A stretch of 32,552 nucleotides of DNA from Acidobacteriota bacterium. GTDB lineage: Bacteria > Acidobacteriota > Terriglobia > Bryobacterales > Bryobacteraceae. The position numbers were made by a program, and so were the translations under genes. Where the stretch lies: positions 1-32,552 of the forward strand of contig JACRKW010000386.1 in the NCBI GenBank assembly GCA_016215215.1. Reading direction: 5' to 3'. Shown here piece after piece: positions 1 to 8,204 of the stretch (the first letter of the stretch is position 1; every line of letters begins with the position of its first letter). The notes below the pieces were generated by a model. The model was not told the origin of the DNA and did no database searches. It saw only the letters and a program-made list of their open reading frames with translations.

Positions 1-780
1 CCGCAGGAAGGCGTACCCGGTGAGCGCCACAAGCAGAGCCGCAATGGCTCCCCAGACCTTCTCGCGCAGGTTCGGCAACTGCGCCGGAGTGCCCGCGGCA
101 TAGGCGACCACGAAACCCGTCGCCAGTCCTCCCAGGTGAGCTGCGTTGTCTACTCGGAAGAACGGCAGCAAGCCCCACAGCAGTCCGTAGATGGCACAGC
201 GCACATAGAACGCCTTGATCGCGGACGCCCCATAGGACCACTTGTGCGTTACGCCCAGCGCGATCATCGCGCCGATCAGCCCGAACAGCCCAGCCGATGT
301 TCCCACCGTCAGCATGGTCCCGCGCAGCATGCTCAGCAAGAAGCCGCCGATGTTGGCCAGCAGGTAGATGGCCAGCATCCGGCGAGCTCCGTAGACCTCC
401 TCGGCATGCCGTCCCACGTCCATCAGCGCCCACATGTTGAAGCCGATGTGCATGATCCCGCCGTGCAGGAAGCCGGCTGTGATCAGCCGCCACCACTGCC
501 CGCCGAAGACGCCGGCTGGAAAAGCCGCGCCATAACGGACCAGGGCGTTCAACTCGCCTACTTTCGCCGTCGCCAGCATCGTCACCAGGAACATCCCCAG
601 GTTCACGGTGAGGATGACCACCGTGGCGAATTGGGCGGTCGGGATCAGCCCGGCCAGAATCGTTCCCCCGCCCATGCGGTCTACGGCTCGTGGCCCCACA
701 GCCGTATCGCAATAGGGACAGACCTTGTCAGAGGTCGTGATAAAGGCCCGGCAGTGCGGGCACATTCGACGCGTTTCCAC
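1..780 (-). CDS. Rhomboid family intramembrane serine protease with N-terminal zinc ribbon (3' end off the window)
   Basis: Translating the minus strand from a GTG at 780 gives 260 open codons that run off the left edge, so the C-terminus is missing. Residues 7-24 form a CPHC...CPYC zinc ribbon. Several hydrophobic segments follow. The rhomboid signatures are present: HGGIMHIGFNMW near 106-117 (oxyanion/loop-1 region), GTSAGLFG at 160-167 with catalytic Ser162, and DNAAHLGG at 211-218 with catalytic His215. Rhomboids cleave transmembrane segments of substrate proteins within the inner membrane; the substrate here is unknown. An in-frame TGA lies directly before the GTG, so the start is either this GTG or the ATG at 765. 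The gene diverges from the cpaB cassette across a 154-bp gap. Family assignment is firm; role is not. Confidence 0.9.
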   Translation of the reverse strand, partial: METRRMCPHCRAFITTSDKVCPYCDTAVGPRAVDRMGGGTILAGLIPTAQFATVVILTVNLGMFLVTMLATAKVGELNALVRYGAAFPAGVFGGQWWRLITAGFLHGGIMHIGFNMWALMDVGRHAEEVYGARRMLAIYLLANIGGFLLSMLRGTMLTVGTSAGLFGLIGAMIALGVTHKWSYGASAIKAFYVRCAIYGLLWGLLPFFRVDNAAHLGGLATGFVVAYAAGTPAQLPNLREKVWGAIAALLVALTGYAFLR

Positions 781-934
781 TCATTCCATTGTACGGGAGA
801 GCCGCCGGCGGGCGTCTTAAGGGCGGTTCTCCGTGGTACTAAGGGGGATCACTGATTTGAGTCTTTTTGTCCCCATGGTGTACTGAGGTTGAACTCCCGG
901 TCCCAAAATGCCGATAGTCACTTGAGGTAGGCCT

Positions 935-1630
935 ATGAAACGTAGTCTCATGCCGCTGCTGGGTGTCGCCTTCGTCGCCGCCGTAGTTGCGACGGGTATC
1001 TTCTATGGGTTGCTCATCCCACGGTTGAGGGGCACTACCTCGGCCGGCGGTCTCGGCACGATGGTGGTGGCTAGCCGGCCCTTGGACCGCGGGGCTGTAT
1101 TGAAAATAGAGGATTTACGCGTCGTGAACACTGACGGGCAACCCCTGCAGGCGGGCGGACTCACGGTCGCCGAGCAGGCCGTCGGACTGACCTTGCTTGA
1201 GCCTGTCTCGCCCAACCAACCGGTGACCAGCCCGTTGTTGACGCGCCGCGGCGCAGCCGGCGGACCATCGCTGGCGATTCCGGGCGGCAAACGCGCGGTG
1301 AGCGTCCATCCCATTGATTCGGGGGGCGTCATTGCCATGCTGCGCTCGGGCAGCCGCGTGGACATCCAGATCCTTGATGTTCGTAACACCTTGCAATTGC
1401 GCAGGTTGCTGGAGGACGTCGAAGTCCTTTCGGTGACAGGGACCGAAAGCGGCAACCGTCCCGCCATCACCCTGCTGGTGAAACCTGGGGAAGCAGACCG
1501 GCTCAGCCTGGCGGACGCCGCGATGCAGATCCGGCTGGTTCTGCGGAATCCAAACGACCGCTCGGCCAACGGCCAGACGTCGGTTTCGCCGGCTTCTCTG
1601 CTTCAGCCCGGGATGGCCGACAGGAACTGA
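935..1630 (+). CDS. cpaB: Flp pilus assembly protein CpaB (first copy)
   Basis: The 231-residue protein has one N-terminal membrane anchor (about residues 7-28), a SAF-type domain starting near ASRPLDRGAVL (about 46-105), and an RcpC/CpaB periplasmic domain (about 118-205) with the usual GGKRAVSV and GSRVDIQ stretches. CpaB proteins sit in the periplasm near the Tad secretin and are thought to help its assembly or stability. A GAGG-type ribosome site precedes the ATG. It is shorter than the second copy at 19467-20363. It is followed after 4 bp by a tadB-like gene, so the three genes 935-3516 form one operon. No secretin or ATPase accompanies it here. Confidence 0.85.
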   Translation: MKRSLMPLLGVAFVAAVVATGIFYGLLIPRLRGTTSAGGLGTMVVASRPLDRGAVLKIEDLRVVNTDGQPLQAGGLTVAEQAVGLTLLEPVSPNQPVTSPLLTRRGAAGGPSLAIPGGKRAVSVHPIDSGGVIAMLRSGSRVDIQILDVRNTLQLRRLLEDVEVLSVTGTESGNRPAITLLVKPGEADRLSLADAAMQIRLVLRNPNDRSANGQTSVSPASLLQPGMADRN

Positions 1631-1634
1631 GCCC

Positions 1635-2597
1635 ATGCTCAGCTTCATGGTATTCATGCTGATGTTCGGCGGGGCGTTTTTGACCGCCCTGCTTGCCGTG
1701 ACTTTCTACTGGGCCTCCCTGCACGTGCGCGCCAGACGCGCGGGCGTTGAATTCACGCTGGACGGTACGGAACCGGAAGTCCCCGCCGTTCTGCGCGGGG
1801 ATGACCTGAGCACCATCGGCGTGTGGAGCTCCGTGCTGGCGCGTTTCGGCCACGTAGACGAATTGCGGCGTTTGATCGAGGACGCCAACCTGAAATGGAC
1901 GGTCGGCCGGCTCACCCTGATGATGCTTCTCGGAGGCAGCGCCACCGCCGCTTTGCTGTGGCAGGTCGGCTTTGTCCCCGTGCTGCCGGCTGCGTTGATC
2001 ACCGCGCTGGTGGCCTGTTCTCCGTACCTGTACATTGTCCGGATGCGCCGCATGCGCTTCGCCAACTTCGCGCGCCAGTTTCCGGAGGCGCTCGACTCCC
2101 TGACACGCGCCCTGAAGGCCGGTTACCCGCTCGCATCCGCGGTGGAACTGCTTTCGTTTGAGCAGCCTGAGCCGTTGGCCTCCGAGATGCGGCGCACGCG
2201 CGAGGAGTGGAACCTCGGCGTCGGCTGGGACCAGGCGCTCGACAACTTGGCCGGGCGCATACCGCTGCCGGAGGTTCACCTGTTCGTCGCCGCAGTGAAG
2301 ATGCAGAATCGCATCGGCGGGAGGCTGAATGACGTCCTGGCGAGGCTGGGAGAGACCATGCGCGACAACGCCACGCTGGAAAGCGAGGTGCGCGCCATCT
2401 CGACCCACAGCCGCATCACCGGCATGGTGCTCACAGTCCTGCCGGTGGTCATCGGCGCGCTGATGCTAGTGGTGAACCCGGAGTACATGGCCATAATGCT
2501 GCGCCGCCCGGAAGGCCGTACGATGCTCGGGGCGGCAGTGCTTGCCAATATCGTGGCGCACTTCGTCATCAAGCGAGTGGCGCGGGTGAAGATGTGA
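1635..2597 (+). CDS. tadB: TadB-like inner-membrane platform protein (type II secretion F domain)
   Basis: The 320-residue protein has an N-terminal membrane segment (about 1-28), a hydrophobic hairpin (about 93-137), a cytoplasmic T2SSF domain (about 145-265) containing FPEALDSLTRALKAGYPLASA, and two C-terminal membrane segments. This is the TadB layout. TadB and TadC form the inner-membrane platform that couples the TadA motor to pilin addition. It lies 4 bp after cpaB and 7 bp before the tadC-like gene. It is a paralogue of 14444-15418. Which ATPase it works with cannot be seen here. Confidence 0.85.
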   Translation: MLSFMVFMLMFGGAFLTALLAVTFYWASLHVRARRAGVEFTLDGTEPEVPAVLRGDDLSTIGVWSSVLARFGHVDELRRLIEDANLKWTVGRLTLMMLLGGSATAALLWQVGFVPVLPAALITALVACSPYLYIVRMRRMRFANFARQFPEALDSLTRALKAGYPLASAVELLSFEQPEPLASEMRRTREEWNLGVGWDQALDNLAGRIPLPEVHLFVAAVKMQNRIGGRLNDVLARLGETMRDNATLESEVRAISTHSRITGMVLTVLPVVIGALMLVVNPEYMAIMLRRPEGRTMLGAAVLANIVAHFVIKRVARVKM

Positions 2598-2604
2598 GGA
2601 ACTC

Positions 2605-3516
2605 ATGACCGAAACTCTGATGACCCTCTGTTTCTTCCTTTTCGTCATGGGCACAACGGGCGCCATCCTGCTCCTCTTCCGCTGGCGCGCGGCTGCCCGG
2701 CTTCAGCAGGGGGACGTGGATTTCGCCGCGGGAAAGGCCAAGGGCGCCTGGGCAGGCCTGCTCCAATCGATGTTCGTCATCGGGGAGCTCTCACCCGGGA
2801 CTCGCGAGAAGGTGGATCCGCTCCGCGGCCGCCTCTCTTCGGCGGGGTATCGCAGCCCGGCCGCGCCCACCGTTCTGTACGGCATCAAGGTCGCCACAGG
2901 GGTGGTTTTGGCGCTGGTGCTCGGCTGGATCGGACTGTTGGACCAGGAAAGCCCCGCGATGGCAATCGTGCTGGCCGCCTGCGGGGGCGGCTTCGGATTC
3001 CTGCTGCCGGATCGCTTCCTGGACGCCAAGGTAAGCCAGCGGGCCTACCTGCTTGAGCGCGCCCTGCCGAACGCCCTGGATCTGCTGGTGCTCAGCGTCG
3101 AAGCCGGCCAGTCCCTGGACAGCGCCCTGGCTGAGACCAGCCGCGAACTCCGAAACGTGTATCCCGAGCTTTCCAGCGAGTTTGGGCAGGTGCAGACCGA
3201 GTTGCGCGCCGGCCGGTCGCGCTCCGAGGTCCTCTTTTCGCTGGGCCAGCGCACGGGCTCCACGGAGTTGAAGAAGTTCGCTACGGTCCTGATCGACAGC
3301 GACCGCTTCGGTTCCAGTCTGGGCCCCGCGCTCCGGACCCACGCCCGCTACCTGCGGACGCGCCGCCGTCACGAGGCTCAGGAAGCAGCACGCAAGCTCA
3401 GCGTGAAGCTGATCTTCCCGGTGTTCTTCCTGATCATGCCCTCGGTGTTCGTCATCACGCTGGGTCCGGCGGTCCTGACCTTCTACGAAGGCATGGCGCC
3501 GGCGCTCGCCAGGTAG
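2605..3516 (+). CDS. tadC: TadC-like inner-membrane platform protein (type II secretion F domain)
   Basis: The 303-residue protein starts with a membrane segment (about 5-26) and has a central hydrophobic pair (about 90-135). Its T2SSF domain (about 145-270) contains ALPNALDLLVLSVEAGQSLD and the conserved stretch about QRTGSTELKKFATVLIDSDRFG. A C-terminal hydrophobic tail (about 270-298) completes the TadC pattern. It pairs with the TadB-like protein just upstream. The gene ends 9 bp before the convergent acetyltransferase gene, so no complete Tad operon follows. It is a paralogue of 13511-14440. Confidence 0.85.
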   Translation: MTETLMTLCFFLFVMGTTGAILLLFRWRAAARLQQGDVDFAAGKAKGAWAGLLQSMFVIGELSPGTREKVDPLRGRLSSAGYRSPAAPTVLYGIKVATGVVLALVLGWIGLLDQESPAMAIVLAACGGGFGFLLPDRFLDAKVSQRAYLLERALPNALDLLVLSVEAGQSLDSALAETSRELRNVYPELSSEFGQVQTELRAGRSRSEVLFSLGQRTGSTELKKFATVLIDSDRFGSSLGPALRTHARYLRTRRRHEAQEAARKLSVKLIFPVFFLIMPSVFVITLGPAVLTFYEGMAPALAR

Positions 3517-3525
3517 GCGCGCCCG

Positions 3526-4497
3526 TTACTGCCAGAGCCGCTCCCACACCAGGGCTTCAAACTGGTACACCACCTGGTAACCGAACCGCTCGTACAGCCG
3601 GATGGCGTGGCGATTGGCGGCCGTGACCGTCAATGACACCTCCTGCGCCCCTTCGGCGCGCAAGGACTCCATGCCGCGCCGCAGCAATTCGTAGCCAATG
3701 CCCCGTCCCTGCAACTCCGGAGAGATGCAGATCTGGGCGATGTGACCGCATTGCTGCGACACCATCGTCGAAAGCACCAGTCCGCGCGCCCGTCCAGCCG
3801 CATCCAGCGCGACCAATGAACTGGCCGGCGAGAAATGGCCGCATCCTGGGTAATGCACGATGTTCTGCAGGAAGCGCCGCGCGCCGGCCGGGGTGTGATA
3901 CTGGTCGTTGATCTCGCTGTCCACATGGCCGCGATAGACCTCGGCGATCAGCTCGCAGGATTGGTCCAGCCAGCGCGATCCCCAGTATTCCAGCCGTAGT
4001 TCCGGATCCAGTTGTACCGGCCGTCTGCCTGCCGGCTGCTTCGCCTGCGCCAGCATGAAGTGCCGCGGGTAGATTCTCGGCCGCATGCCGGCGGCGGCCA
4101 CTTGCTGTCCCCTCAGGCCCAGCTGAAGCAGTTGCGCCTCCACGCGCTGGATCCACGGGCTGCGCCGCAACTGCTCCAGCGCGGCGCCCAGCAGCAGGTT
4201 CTCATTCACCGGAGAGCGCCAAGCGTCCCGGACGTAGAGGTCGCCCACCAGTCCCTTGTGCTCCTCGGCCACCCAGTAGGTATAGCCCACGGTCTCATCG
4301 CCGTCCAGCAAAGCGAAGCCGTCCAGCGCCTGCATTCCCACATAGCGAGAGACCAGCTCGGCGGAAGGCGTGAAGTCCCAATGCAGCATCGCGCGCCAGC
4401 GTGCGCATTCTTCCTCCAGCACGCGCTCCAGCGCCGCGGAGTTCAACGATCTCAACTCCATGAGCCGCATCGGCCGGGCTTGTTCTCGCGCCGCCAT
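3526..4497 (-). CDS. GNAT family N-acetyltransferase, two-domain
   Basis: The 323-residue protein ends in a clear GNAT fold. The acetyl-CoA loop ELQGRGIG is at 261-268, preceded by the HIAQICISP strand and followed by the NRHAIRLYERFGYQ motif near 295-310. The N-terminal half (about 10-150) has weaker GNAT-like features, including the GYTYWV and GDLYVRDAWR strands, so this looks like a tandem GNAT in which only the second domain keeps a canonical cofactor loop. It should transfer an acetyl group to an amine; the substrate cannot be told from the sequence. It lies 18 bp downstream of alaC on the same strand, so the two are probably co-transcribed. Confidence 0.8.
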   Translation of the reverse strand: MAAREQARPMRLMELRSLNSAALERVLEEECARWRAMLHWDFTPSAELVSRYVGMQALDGFALLDGDETVGYTYWVAEEHKGLVGDLYVRDAWRSPVNENLLLGAALEQLRRSPWIQRVEAQLLQLGLRGQQVAAAGMRPRIYPRHFMLAQAKQPAGRRPVQLDPELRLEYWGSRWLDQSCELIAEVYRGHVDSEINDQYHTPAGARRFLQNIVHYPGCGHFSPASSLVALDAAGRARGLVLSTMVSQQCGHIAQICISPELQGRGIGYELLRRGMESLRAEGAQEVSLTVTAANRHAIRLYERFGYQVVYQFEALVWERLWQ

Positions 4498-4515
4498 TGC
4501 GCTGATGATACCAGC

Positions 4516-5712
4516 CTAGACGGCCTTTTGATCTCTCAAAAACTCCTTGATGCAGCGGATGGCCTGGCGCGACCGGTGGTGGTTTTCGATCAGGGCGAAG
4601 CGGACGTGCGAATCGCCCGCCGGTCCGAAACCGATGCCGGGCGACACCGCCACCAGCGCCTTCTCCAGCAGCAGTTTTGAGAATTCCAGCGAGCCGATGC
4701 CGCGGAAGGCCTGCGGCAGCGGCGCCCACAGGAACATCGAGCCGCGCGGCTTTTCCACCGGCCAGCCGGCTCCGTTCAGCCCCTCCACCAGCAGGTTGCA
4801 ACGCTTTTCATACTGCGCGCGGATCTTCTCCACCTCTGCTTCACATTCCCGCAAACCGATGATGGAGGCGATCTGGATGGGCTGGAAGTTGCCATAGTCC
4901 AGATAGCTCTTGATCCTCGCCAGAGCCTTGATCATCTTCGGATTGCCCACGCAGAAGCCCACGCGCCAGCCGGCCATGTTGTAGCTCTTCGACATGGTGA
5001 AGATCTCCACGGCCACGTCCTTGGCGCCTTCCACTTCGAGGATGCTTGGCGCGCGATAACCGTCGAACCCCAAATCAGCGTAGGCGAAGTCATGGAGCAC
5101 CATCGTGCCGTGCATTCGCGCCATCCGCACCACTTCTTTGAAGAAGTCCAGGTCCACGCACACCGTGGTCGGGTTGTGCGGAAAGTTGAGCAGGATCAGC
5201 TTCGGCGGCTTCACGGACTTGCGGTAGAGGTCCTCCAGCGCCGTCAGGAACTCGGCGGGTTTGGAAACGGGCAGCGGCACTGCTTCCCCCTCGGCCATGA
5301 TCACACCCCACTGGTGGATGGGGTAGCAGGGCGCCGGCGTCACTACGTGGTCGCCCGGCCCGATGACGGCGAACAGCAGATGCGCCAGCGCGTCCTTCGA
5401 GCCGATGGTGACAATCGCTTCTGATTCGGAGTCCAGTTCCACCCCGTAGTTGCGCGCGTACCTCTTGCAGATCTCGTGGCGCAGGTTCGGGATGCCCCGC
5501 GAGACCGAGTAGCGGTGGTTCTTCGGGTTTCTGGCGGCCTCAGCGAGCTTGCTGACAATCGGCCGCGGCGTCGGCCCATCCGGGTTGCCCATGCCGAAGT
5601 CCACCACGTCGTACTGTGCTGCGCGCAACTTCGCCTTCATCTCATTAACTACAGCGAAGACATACGGGGGCAGCTTCCCGATGCGGTAGAACTCGTCAGG
5701 CAATGAACTCAT
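4516..5712 (-). CDS. alaC: AlaC-type pyridoxal-phosphate aminotransferase (alanine transaminase)
   Basis: The 398-residue protein is a full-length fold-type I aminotransferase. The PLP lysine is Lys242 in the SKSYNMAGWR motif. Asn180 lies in NFPHNPTT and Asp208 in the HDFAYADLGFDG motif that binds the cofactor. The N-terminal region (RIGKLPPYVF, then DFGMGNPDGPTP and RYSVSRGIPNLR) closely matches E. coli AlaC as I remember it. The enzyme would interconvert pyruvate and alanine using glutamate in the cytoplasm. A related LL-diaminopimelate aminotransferase role cannot be excluded. Its start lies only 25 bp from the divergent rhodanese start, so the two promoters must overlap each other or the coding ends. 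Confidence 0.85.
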   Translation of the reverse strand: MSSLPDEFYRIGKLPPYVFAVVNEMKAKLRAAQYDVVDFGMGNPDGPTPRPIVSKLAEAARNPKNHRYSVSRGIPNLRHEICKRYARNYGVELDSESEAIVTIGSKDALAHLLFAVIGPGDHVVTPAPCYPIHQWGVIMAEGEAVPLPVSKPAEFLTALEDLYRKSVKPPKLILLNFPHNPTTVCVDLDFFKEVVRMARMHGTMVLHDFAYADLGFDGYRAPSILEVEGAKDVAVEIFTMSKSYNMAGWRVGFCVGNPKMIKALARIKSYLDYGNFQPIQIASIIGLRECEAEVEKIRAQYEKRCNLLVEGLNGAGWPVEKPRGSMFLWAPLPQAFRGIGSLEFSKLLLEKALVAVSPGIGFGPAGDSHVRFALIENHHRSRQAIRCIKEFLRDQKAV

Positions 5713-5737
5713 ATCACTCTATGCTACACTCCCCTCA

Positions 5738-6154
5738 ATGAAGAACTACTGTTGGGCCTGCACTCTGGCGTCAGTGCTGGCCTTCAGCCTGGCCTGCGGA
5801 CAACAGGCCGGCAGCGCGTCGAAGGAAGTGAGCCCCGAGGAACTGGCCAAGCTGCTGGAGCAGCCTGGGAAAGTCTACTTCCTGGACGTCCGCGAGCCGT
5901 CCGAAATCGAGCGCCTGGGGACGGTGAAAGGTTACGTCAACATCCCTATGAGCCAGTTGGAAGCGCGCATCCGCGCGGTTCCCAAGGACAAGCTGATCGT
6001 CACCCTTTGAAGCTCCGGAGGACGGGCTGCCCGTGCGGCGGCCATTCTGGAGGAGAAGGGCTTCAAGACCCTCGGTTCGTGCGGCCTGGAGAAGGTGAAG
6101 CGCCAGGGCGGCGAGAAGCTGGTCACCGAGAAGAGCTCGGGCAAAGGCAAGTAG
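5738..6154 (+). CDS. Rhodanese-like protein with in-frame TGA at the catalytic cysteine (candidate selenoprotein)
   Basis: Translation from the ATG gives 90 codons with a secretion or lipoprotein-type signal (lipobox-like SLAC at 17-20), then a rhodanese fold: EVSPEELAKLL, VYFLDVREPSE, VKGYVNIPMSQL and DKLIVTL. Codon 91 (6008-6010) is TGA. Reading through it, the same frame continues as SSGGRAARAAAILEEKGFKT and runs to a TAG at 6152-6154, giving 138 residues. In rhodanese enzymes the loop after this strand is C-x-S-G-x-R, with the Cys carrying the persulfide; here TGA replaces exactly that Cys. The downstream part keeps GC-rich third positions and complete rhodanese secondary structure, including a GSCGL motif, which argues against long-standing decay. 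A single Cys-to-stop mutation remains possible. If recoded, the product is an exported sulfurtransferase-like selenoprotein. Threonine synthase follows after 44 bp. Confidence 0.65.
6013..6052 (+). promoter_or_regulatory. SECIS-like stem-loop directly after the TGA codon
   Basis: Two bases after the TGA (6008-6010), positions 6013-6020 can pair with 6045-6052 (8 bp including two G-U pairs). Inside lies a second stem, 6022-6026 with 6030-6034 (5 bp), closing a short loop at 6027-6029 that widens to G-starting GCTGC if one pair opens. Bacterial SECIS hairpins lie inside the coding region just downstream of the UGA and carry a G early in a small apical loop. This candidate fits in position and general form. 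Pairing was done by eye and the 3' side of the internal loop is long (10 nt). Confidence 0.4.
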
Positions 6155-6198
6155 CGAACCGCGTTGCCTGAGACCATGCATGAGACAATAGTGGGTTC

Positions 6199-7521
6199 GT
6201 GACTCCCCAACTCTCCTGCTCGAACGCGCAGTGCCGCGCTACGTTCTCGATCGAAGACGTGCTCTACACCTGCCCGAAGTGCTCCGCGCTTCTGGAGGCT
6301 TCCTACCCCGGGTTGGCCCTGGATCCGGTTTCCACCAAGCGCCTGTGGCGCGAGCGGCGCATGTCCAACGCAGCAATCGATCAGAGCGGCGTCTGGCGTT
6401 ACCGCGAGTTGCTCGGCTTCGTCGATCCGTCCAAGCACGCCGTCGTCACCCTCAGGGAAGGGAACACGCCCCTGCTTCCCGCCCCGCCCGCGGCCCGCTA
6501 TGGCGGGCTCGACGCGCTGGTCTTCAAGCATCAGGGCTTCAACCCCACCGGGTCTTTCAAGGACAACGGCATGACCTGCGGCGCCACGCAGGGTCTACGG
6601 TTGGGCCTGCGCCGCGTGGCCTGCGTTTCCACCGGCAACACCTCGGCCTCCATGGCCGCCTATGCCTCCAGCGCCGGCATGACCCCGGTGATCTTTCTGC
6701 CCCACGGCAACATCAGTTACGGCAAGCTCGCCCAGGCCCTGGAGTACGGCGCGCTCACGCTGCAGGTGGAGGCCAACTTCGACCAGATCCTCGCCCTGGT
6801 GCGCGCACTGGCTGAGAAGACGGGCATCTACCTGCTCAACTCCGTCAATCCCTTCCGCATCGAGGGCCAGAAGACCATCATGGTGGAGATGCTGGACCAG
6901 CGCGACTGGCATGTGCCTGATTGGGTGGTGGTCCCCGGCGGCAACCTGGGCAACATCTCAGCCTTCGGCAAGGGTTTCCGCGAACTGCTCCAACTCGGCT
7001 TCATCGACAAGCTGCCGCGCTTCGCCGTCATTCAGGCCGCCGGCTCGGCGCCGTTTGAAGACTACTACCGCCGACGCGGCGAGTTCCAGCCCGTGTCCGA
7101 ACCCGAAACCCTCGCCACCGCCATCCGCATCGGCGACCCCGTCTCCTGGCCCAAGGCCATCCAGGTGATCGACGACTCAAACGGGATCGTCGAAAAGGTT
7201 ACCGAACAGGAGATCGCCGACGCCAAGGCCGTCGTCGGCCAGTGCGGCATCGGCTGTGAGCCCGCTTCGGCGGCCACGCTGGCCGGAATCCGCAAGCTCA
7301 CCGCTGCTGGCGTCATCGACCGCGGCGCCGATGTCGTCGCGGTCCTCACCGGCAACGTCCTCAAGGACCCCGACTACATCTTCAAGTACCACACCGGCCA
7401 GCTCAAGACGCCTTCGGGAGCCTCCATCGCGCCCACCTACGGCAACGCGCCGCTGGTGGTTCCCAACGATCCGGAGCGCATCGCGGCGATCTTGGAAGAG
7501 CGCATTCCCGCGTCGTCGTAA
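6199..7521 (+). CDS. thrC: Threonine synthase
   Basis: The 440-residue protein is a fold-type II PLP enzyme. An N-terminal zinc-ribbon-like segment has Cys7, Cys12, Cys25 and Cys28. The PLP lysine is Lys121 in the NPTGSFKDNGM motif. The VACVSTGNTSASMAAYAS stretch and the PGGNLGNISAFGKG phosphate-binding loop are also present. It converts O-phosphohomoserine to threonine and phosphate in the cytoplasm. The start is a GTG at 6199; nearby upstream ATGs at 6175 and 6179 stop quickly in other frames. Length is normal for the class. It follows the rhodanese gene by 44 bp and ends 22 bp before tRNA-Arg. Confidence 0.92.
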   Translation: MTPQLSCSNAQCRATFSIEDVLYTCPKCSALLEASYPGLALDPVSTKRLWRERRMSNAAIDQSGVWRYRELLGFVDPSKHAVVTLREGNTPLLPAPPAARYGGLDALVFKHQGFNPTGSFKDNGMTCGATQGLRLGLRRVACVSTGNTSASMAAYASSAGMTPVIFLPHGNISYGKLAQALEYGALTLQVEANFDQILALVRALAEKTGIYLLNSVNPFRIEGQKTIMVEMLDQRDWHVPDWVVVPGGNLGNISAFGKGFRELLQLGFIDKLPRFAVIQAAGSAPFEDYYRRRGEFQPVSEPETLATAIRIGDPVSWPKAIQVIDDSNGIVEKVTEQEIADAKAVVGQCGIGCEPASAATLAGIRKLTAAGVIDRGADVVAVLTGNVLKDPDYIFKYHTGQLKTPSGASIAPTYGNAPLVVPNDPERIAAILEERIPASS

Positions 7522-7543
7522 AATAGGATCAGCCCACCTTTGC

Positions 7544-7620
<77 letters not shown>

Positions 7621-7631
7621 CTTCGAGTACG

Positions 7632-8204
7632 ATGTGGGGGAGACCATTGCAACTCCTCATTCCGCCGCCGCTTCCGCCTTTGCTTGAAATAGTTCTCCTG
7701 TTGACTGTCCTGACGGCTGCGTTCCACGACGCCCGCTCCCGCAAGATCCCAAATACGGTCGCAGTGGCCGGCTTCCTGGGCGGAATCGCAGCTCACCTCC
7801 ACCTGTTCGGGCTCGCCGGTTTGCGTCCTGCCTTGCTCGGATTCGCCGCCGCCTTCGCGCTTTACTTCGTCCTCTACCTCCTCCACGCCATGGGCGCCGG
7901 CGACGTGAAGTTGATGGGCGCGGTCGGCGCCATTGCCGGCTTCCGGGCGTGGATCCTGGTCCTGCTTGCCACCTTGATCATCGGCGCCGTCGCCGCACTG
8001 ATCATGGCCGTCTCCAAAGGGAGACTGCGCTCTACGCTCTGGAACGTCGGCTACCTGATACGAGAACTGGCTTCCTTCCGCGCTCCTTGGCTTGCCCATG
8101 AGCAACTGGATGTCAAGCACGAAAGCACGCTCCGCCTGCCGCACGGGCTCTCCATCGCCGCTGGCGCGATGGTCAGCCTGATGCTGATGAGGGGCTGGCG
8201 CTGA
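7632..8204 (+). CDS. cpaA: Prepilin peptidase, A24 family (CpaA/TadV type)
   Basis: The 190-residue protein is a polytopic membrane protein with the two catalytic aspartates of A24 aspartic proteases: Asp33 in FHDARSRKIPN and Asp91 in AMGAGDVKLMGAVG. It lacks the N-terminal methylase/zinc domain of larger PilD enzymes, as expected for the small CpaA/TadV form. It would cleave the leader of the Flp prepilin (20521-20697) after its glycine, and possibly the TadE-type proteins, at the inner face of the cytoplasmic membrane. It stands apart from the other tad genes, just after tRNA-Arg, and its last 32 bp overlap the convergent GT87-like gene. No clear ribosome site is visible at this ATG. Confidence 0.88.
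   Translation: MWGRPLQLLIPPPLPPLLEIVLLLTVLTAAFHDARSRKIPNTVAVAGFLGGIAAHLHLFGLAGLRPALLGFAAAFALYFVLYLLHAMGAGDVKLMGAVGAIAGFRAWILVLLATLIIGAVAALIMAVSKGRLRSTLWNVGYLIRELASFRAPWLAHEQLDVKHESTLRLPHGLSIAAGAMVSLMLMRGWR

Noticed and set aside
1503-2408. A 301-codon minus-strand frame
   Set aside because: It lies opposite cpaB and tadB, whose domains and overlaps are clear; its composition is that of a shadow frame.
5752-6171. A 139-codon frame overlapping the rhodanese gene in another frame, suggesting a frameshift at 6008
   Set aside because: The rhodanese sequence continues in the original frame straight through the TGA; the alternative frame gives Arg/Gly-rich nonsense, so no frameshift is needed.
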